From contig JNEM01015513.1 of the NCBI GenBank assembly GCA_000697335.1, positions 1 to 11,287 on the forward strand: a DNA stretch of 11,287 nt, written 5' to 3'. Made by a program: the position numbers and the translations under genes. Shown piece after piece: positions 9,887 to 11,287 of the stretch. Origin of the DNA: Conidiobolus incongruus B7586. Taxonomy: Eukaryota; Entomophthoromycota; Entomophthoromycetes; Entomophthorales; Conidiobolaceae. The notes beneath the pieces are model-generated. The model was given only the letters and a program-made list of their open reading frames with translations. It ran no database searches and had not been told where the DNA came from. The stretch's first letter is position 1; each line of letters begins with the position of its first letter.

Positions 9887-11246
9887 CTATAATAATTTAA
9901 TAAATAATTTTTTTACTAGATGACTAATATAAATATTGATTTAAATAATTTATACACTTATTTTTAAAAAAATATTTGAATTTTTTTAATTTAAAAATAA
10001 TTTTATTTATTATAAAATTTCTTTTAATTAAATTAATTTTATAAATATAATAATAAAAGATTACTATTACTCTGTATTTTTAATAATAGGAATTTTTTGC
10101 AAATAAAAATAAATAAACATTTGAATATATAATATATAAAAATAAATATATAATATAAATTTAATAGTTTCTTTTATTATTAATAACTTTTTGCTATACT
10201 TTTAACAAACTTCTAATACCTAAAAAATAATTCTTTTTATTAAAGACTAAAATTTAATGTTTCATAAACTAATTAAATTTTCCTATAGAAATTTTCTTTC
10301 TTGTAAACTGGTTTTTTAATTACCTAAAGCAATTATAATTATATAGGTTATAATCAAAGGAATATACTAGATATAGTAGTTTTTTCTAGTTATTTTTAAT
10401 TAGAAAGTTTTTTACAGTTTTAGATTTATGTATTTTATAATTATCATATAAAATAATTGGTTTTCTTAAATTATATTGAAAATACTAATTAGAAATACTT
10501 TTATTTAAAAAAACAATATATAATTTACTAATAATTGATTTTCCTTCAGGAATTAAATAAGAATAGCATATAACATTATAATTTATTATAATAATTAACA
10601 TTTACTTATTAATAAAATGTTTATTTAAAAAAATTTGTAGAGGGGGTTAATTTAACTTAATCTAACATTTTGATTTGTGTTTTAATAAAGGATTATACAT
10701 AAAGATTTAAAATTCATCAATTGTAATTATTCACTATAAAAGTTTAAGTTTCTAGTAATATTTTAATAAGTTTTATTTAGTAATAGCTACTCTAGCTTTT
10801 TTTTTAAGCTTTAGTTAAATTATAAGATATCTATTTTATATTTTTATTTATTAATTTTAGTTTAAACTTTAAAAAATATAAAATACTTATAAAACTAATA
10901 TTAAAATACTTAAATAATTCTTTAACTGAAATAAATAGTACTTTCTAATATATTTTTTCACTCTATTTACAATTGAAAGAATAATAGTTGAAGTTAGATT
11001 TTTAGATTTTAACAAGTTTTAAATAGTTTTTTTTAGCTTTAAAGTAATTTACCTAGTAATAAATTATTAATTTAAATAATATTTTATTACCAAAAATTGT
11101 TTGTAAATTTTAAATAATTTTAGAGGGTTTATAGTTAAGTTTTACTAATATTAAAATAAAAAACTTTTGATGATTACTATTTAGTTTAAATATAATTAAA
11201 TTAAACAACCAATTTTAAAAAGTTAATTTTTTAATCAAAGAAACTA

Positions 11247-11270
11247 ATATATATATATATATATATATAT
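11247..11270. repeat. Dinucleotide microsatellite (AT)12
   Basis: Twelve uninterrupted AT units, 24 bases, lie just before the window end. The run is directly visible and likely to vary in length between strains. Confidence 0.95.
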
Positions 11271-11287
11271 TAAAAATATATAATTTC

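Larger units (their letters stand above)
8863..11287. other. Long gene-free AT-rich region
   Basis: About 2.4 kb at roughly 85% AT with stop codons dense in every frame and no open frame that looks coding. No tRNA, rRNA or snRNA was recognised. From 9112 to the end there is no CpG, while GpC occurs about 11 times by my count. One patch (9361-9540) is richer in G and C, and a dinucleotide repeat closes the window. It could be an ordinary long spacer, an AT-rich block of decayed repeats, or sequence near a contig end. Confidence 0.6.

Noticed and set aside
10636-10650. AGAGGGGGTT, resembling a telomere repeat unit
   Set aside because: It occurs once and is not tandemly repeated; a similar AGAGGG near 11122 is isolated too.
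9600-11287. Possible relic of a mobile element in the AT-rich right end
   Set aside because: No terminal repeats, target-site duplication or recognisable protein fragment could be identified by eye, so no element is named.

Overview
The window is nuclear eukaryotic DNA, very AT-rich between genes, with two protein genes that both read on the minus strand and a long gene-free right end. The main gene (positions 1 to 6350) encodes Prp8, the central scaffold protein of the spliceosome. The second (7162 to 8658) encodes a 498-residue F-box protein with leucine-rich-repeat-like units. No bacterial operon structure, tRNA, rRNA, CRISPR array or intact mobile element is visible.

Organism (inference): Prp8 has one short GT-AG intron and fungus-like residues in several places, such as DPLEVHLL where, from memory, animals have DPLLVHLL. 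A divergent F-box/LRR protein in AT-rich DNA fits an early-diverging (zygomycete-grade, for example Entomophthoromycotina-like) fungus. A dictyostelid amoeba is the main alternative; no database search was possible.

Layout from right to left, the direction of transcription: 8659-11287 is gene-free, about 85% AT, and its last 2.2 kb contains no CpG at all. Next come a TATA box and the F-box gene. An 811-base spacer holds the F-box 3' end and the Prp8 promoter. Prp8 follows: a long first exon (6350 to 1708), a 58-base intron (1707 to 1650) and a second exon that leaves the window at position 1. The last roughly 240 residues (the Jab1/MPN domain) lie outside.

The Prp8 reading frame is conserved throughout but is broken twice by what looks like one missing base, near 4966 and near 4014-4018. 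Both sit in short runs of one base and look like sequence or assembly errors rather than decay. There is no functional link between the two genes beyond being neighbours. I found no convincing novel system; the most unusual features are the two frame breaks and the CpG-free block.
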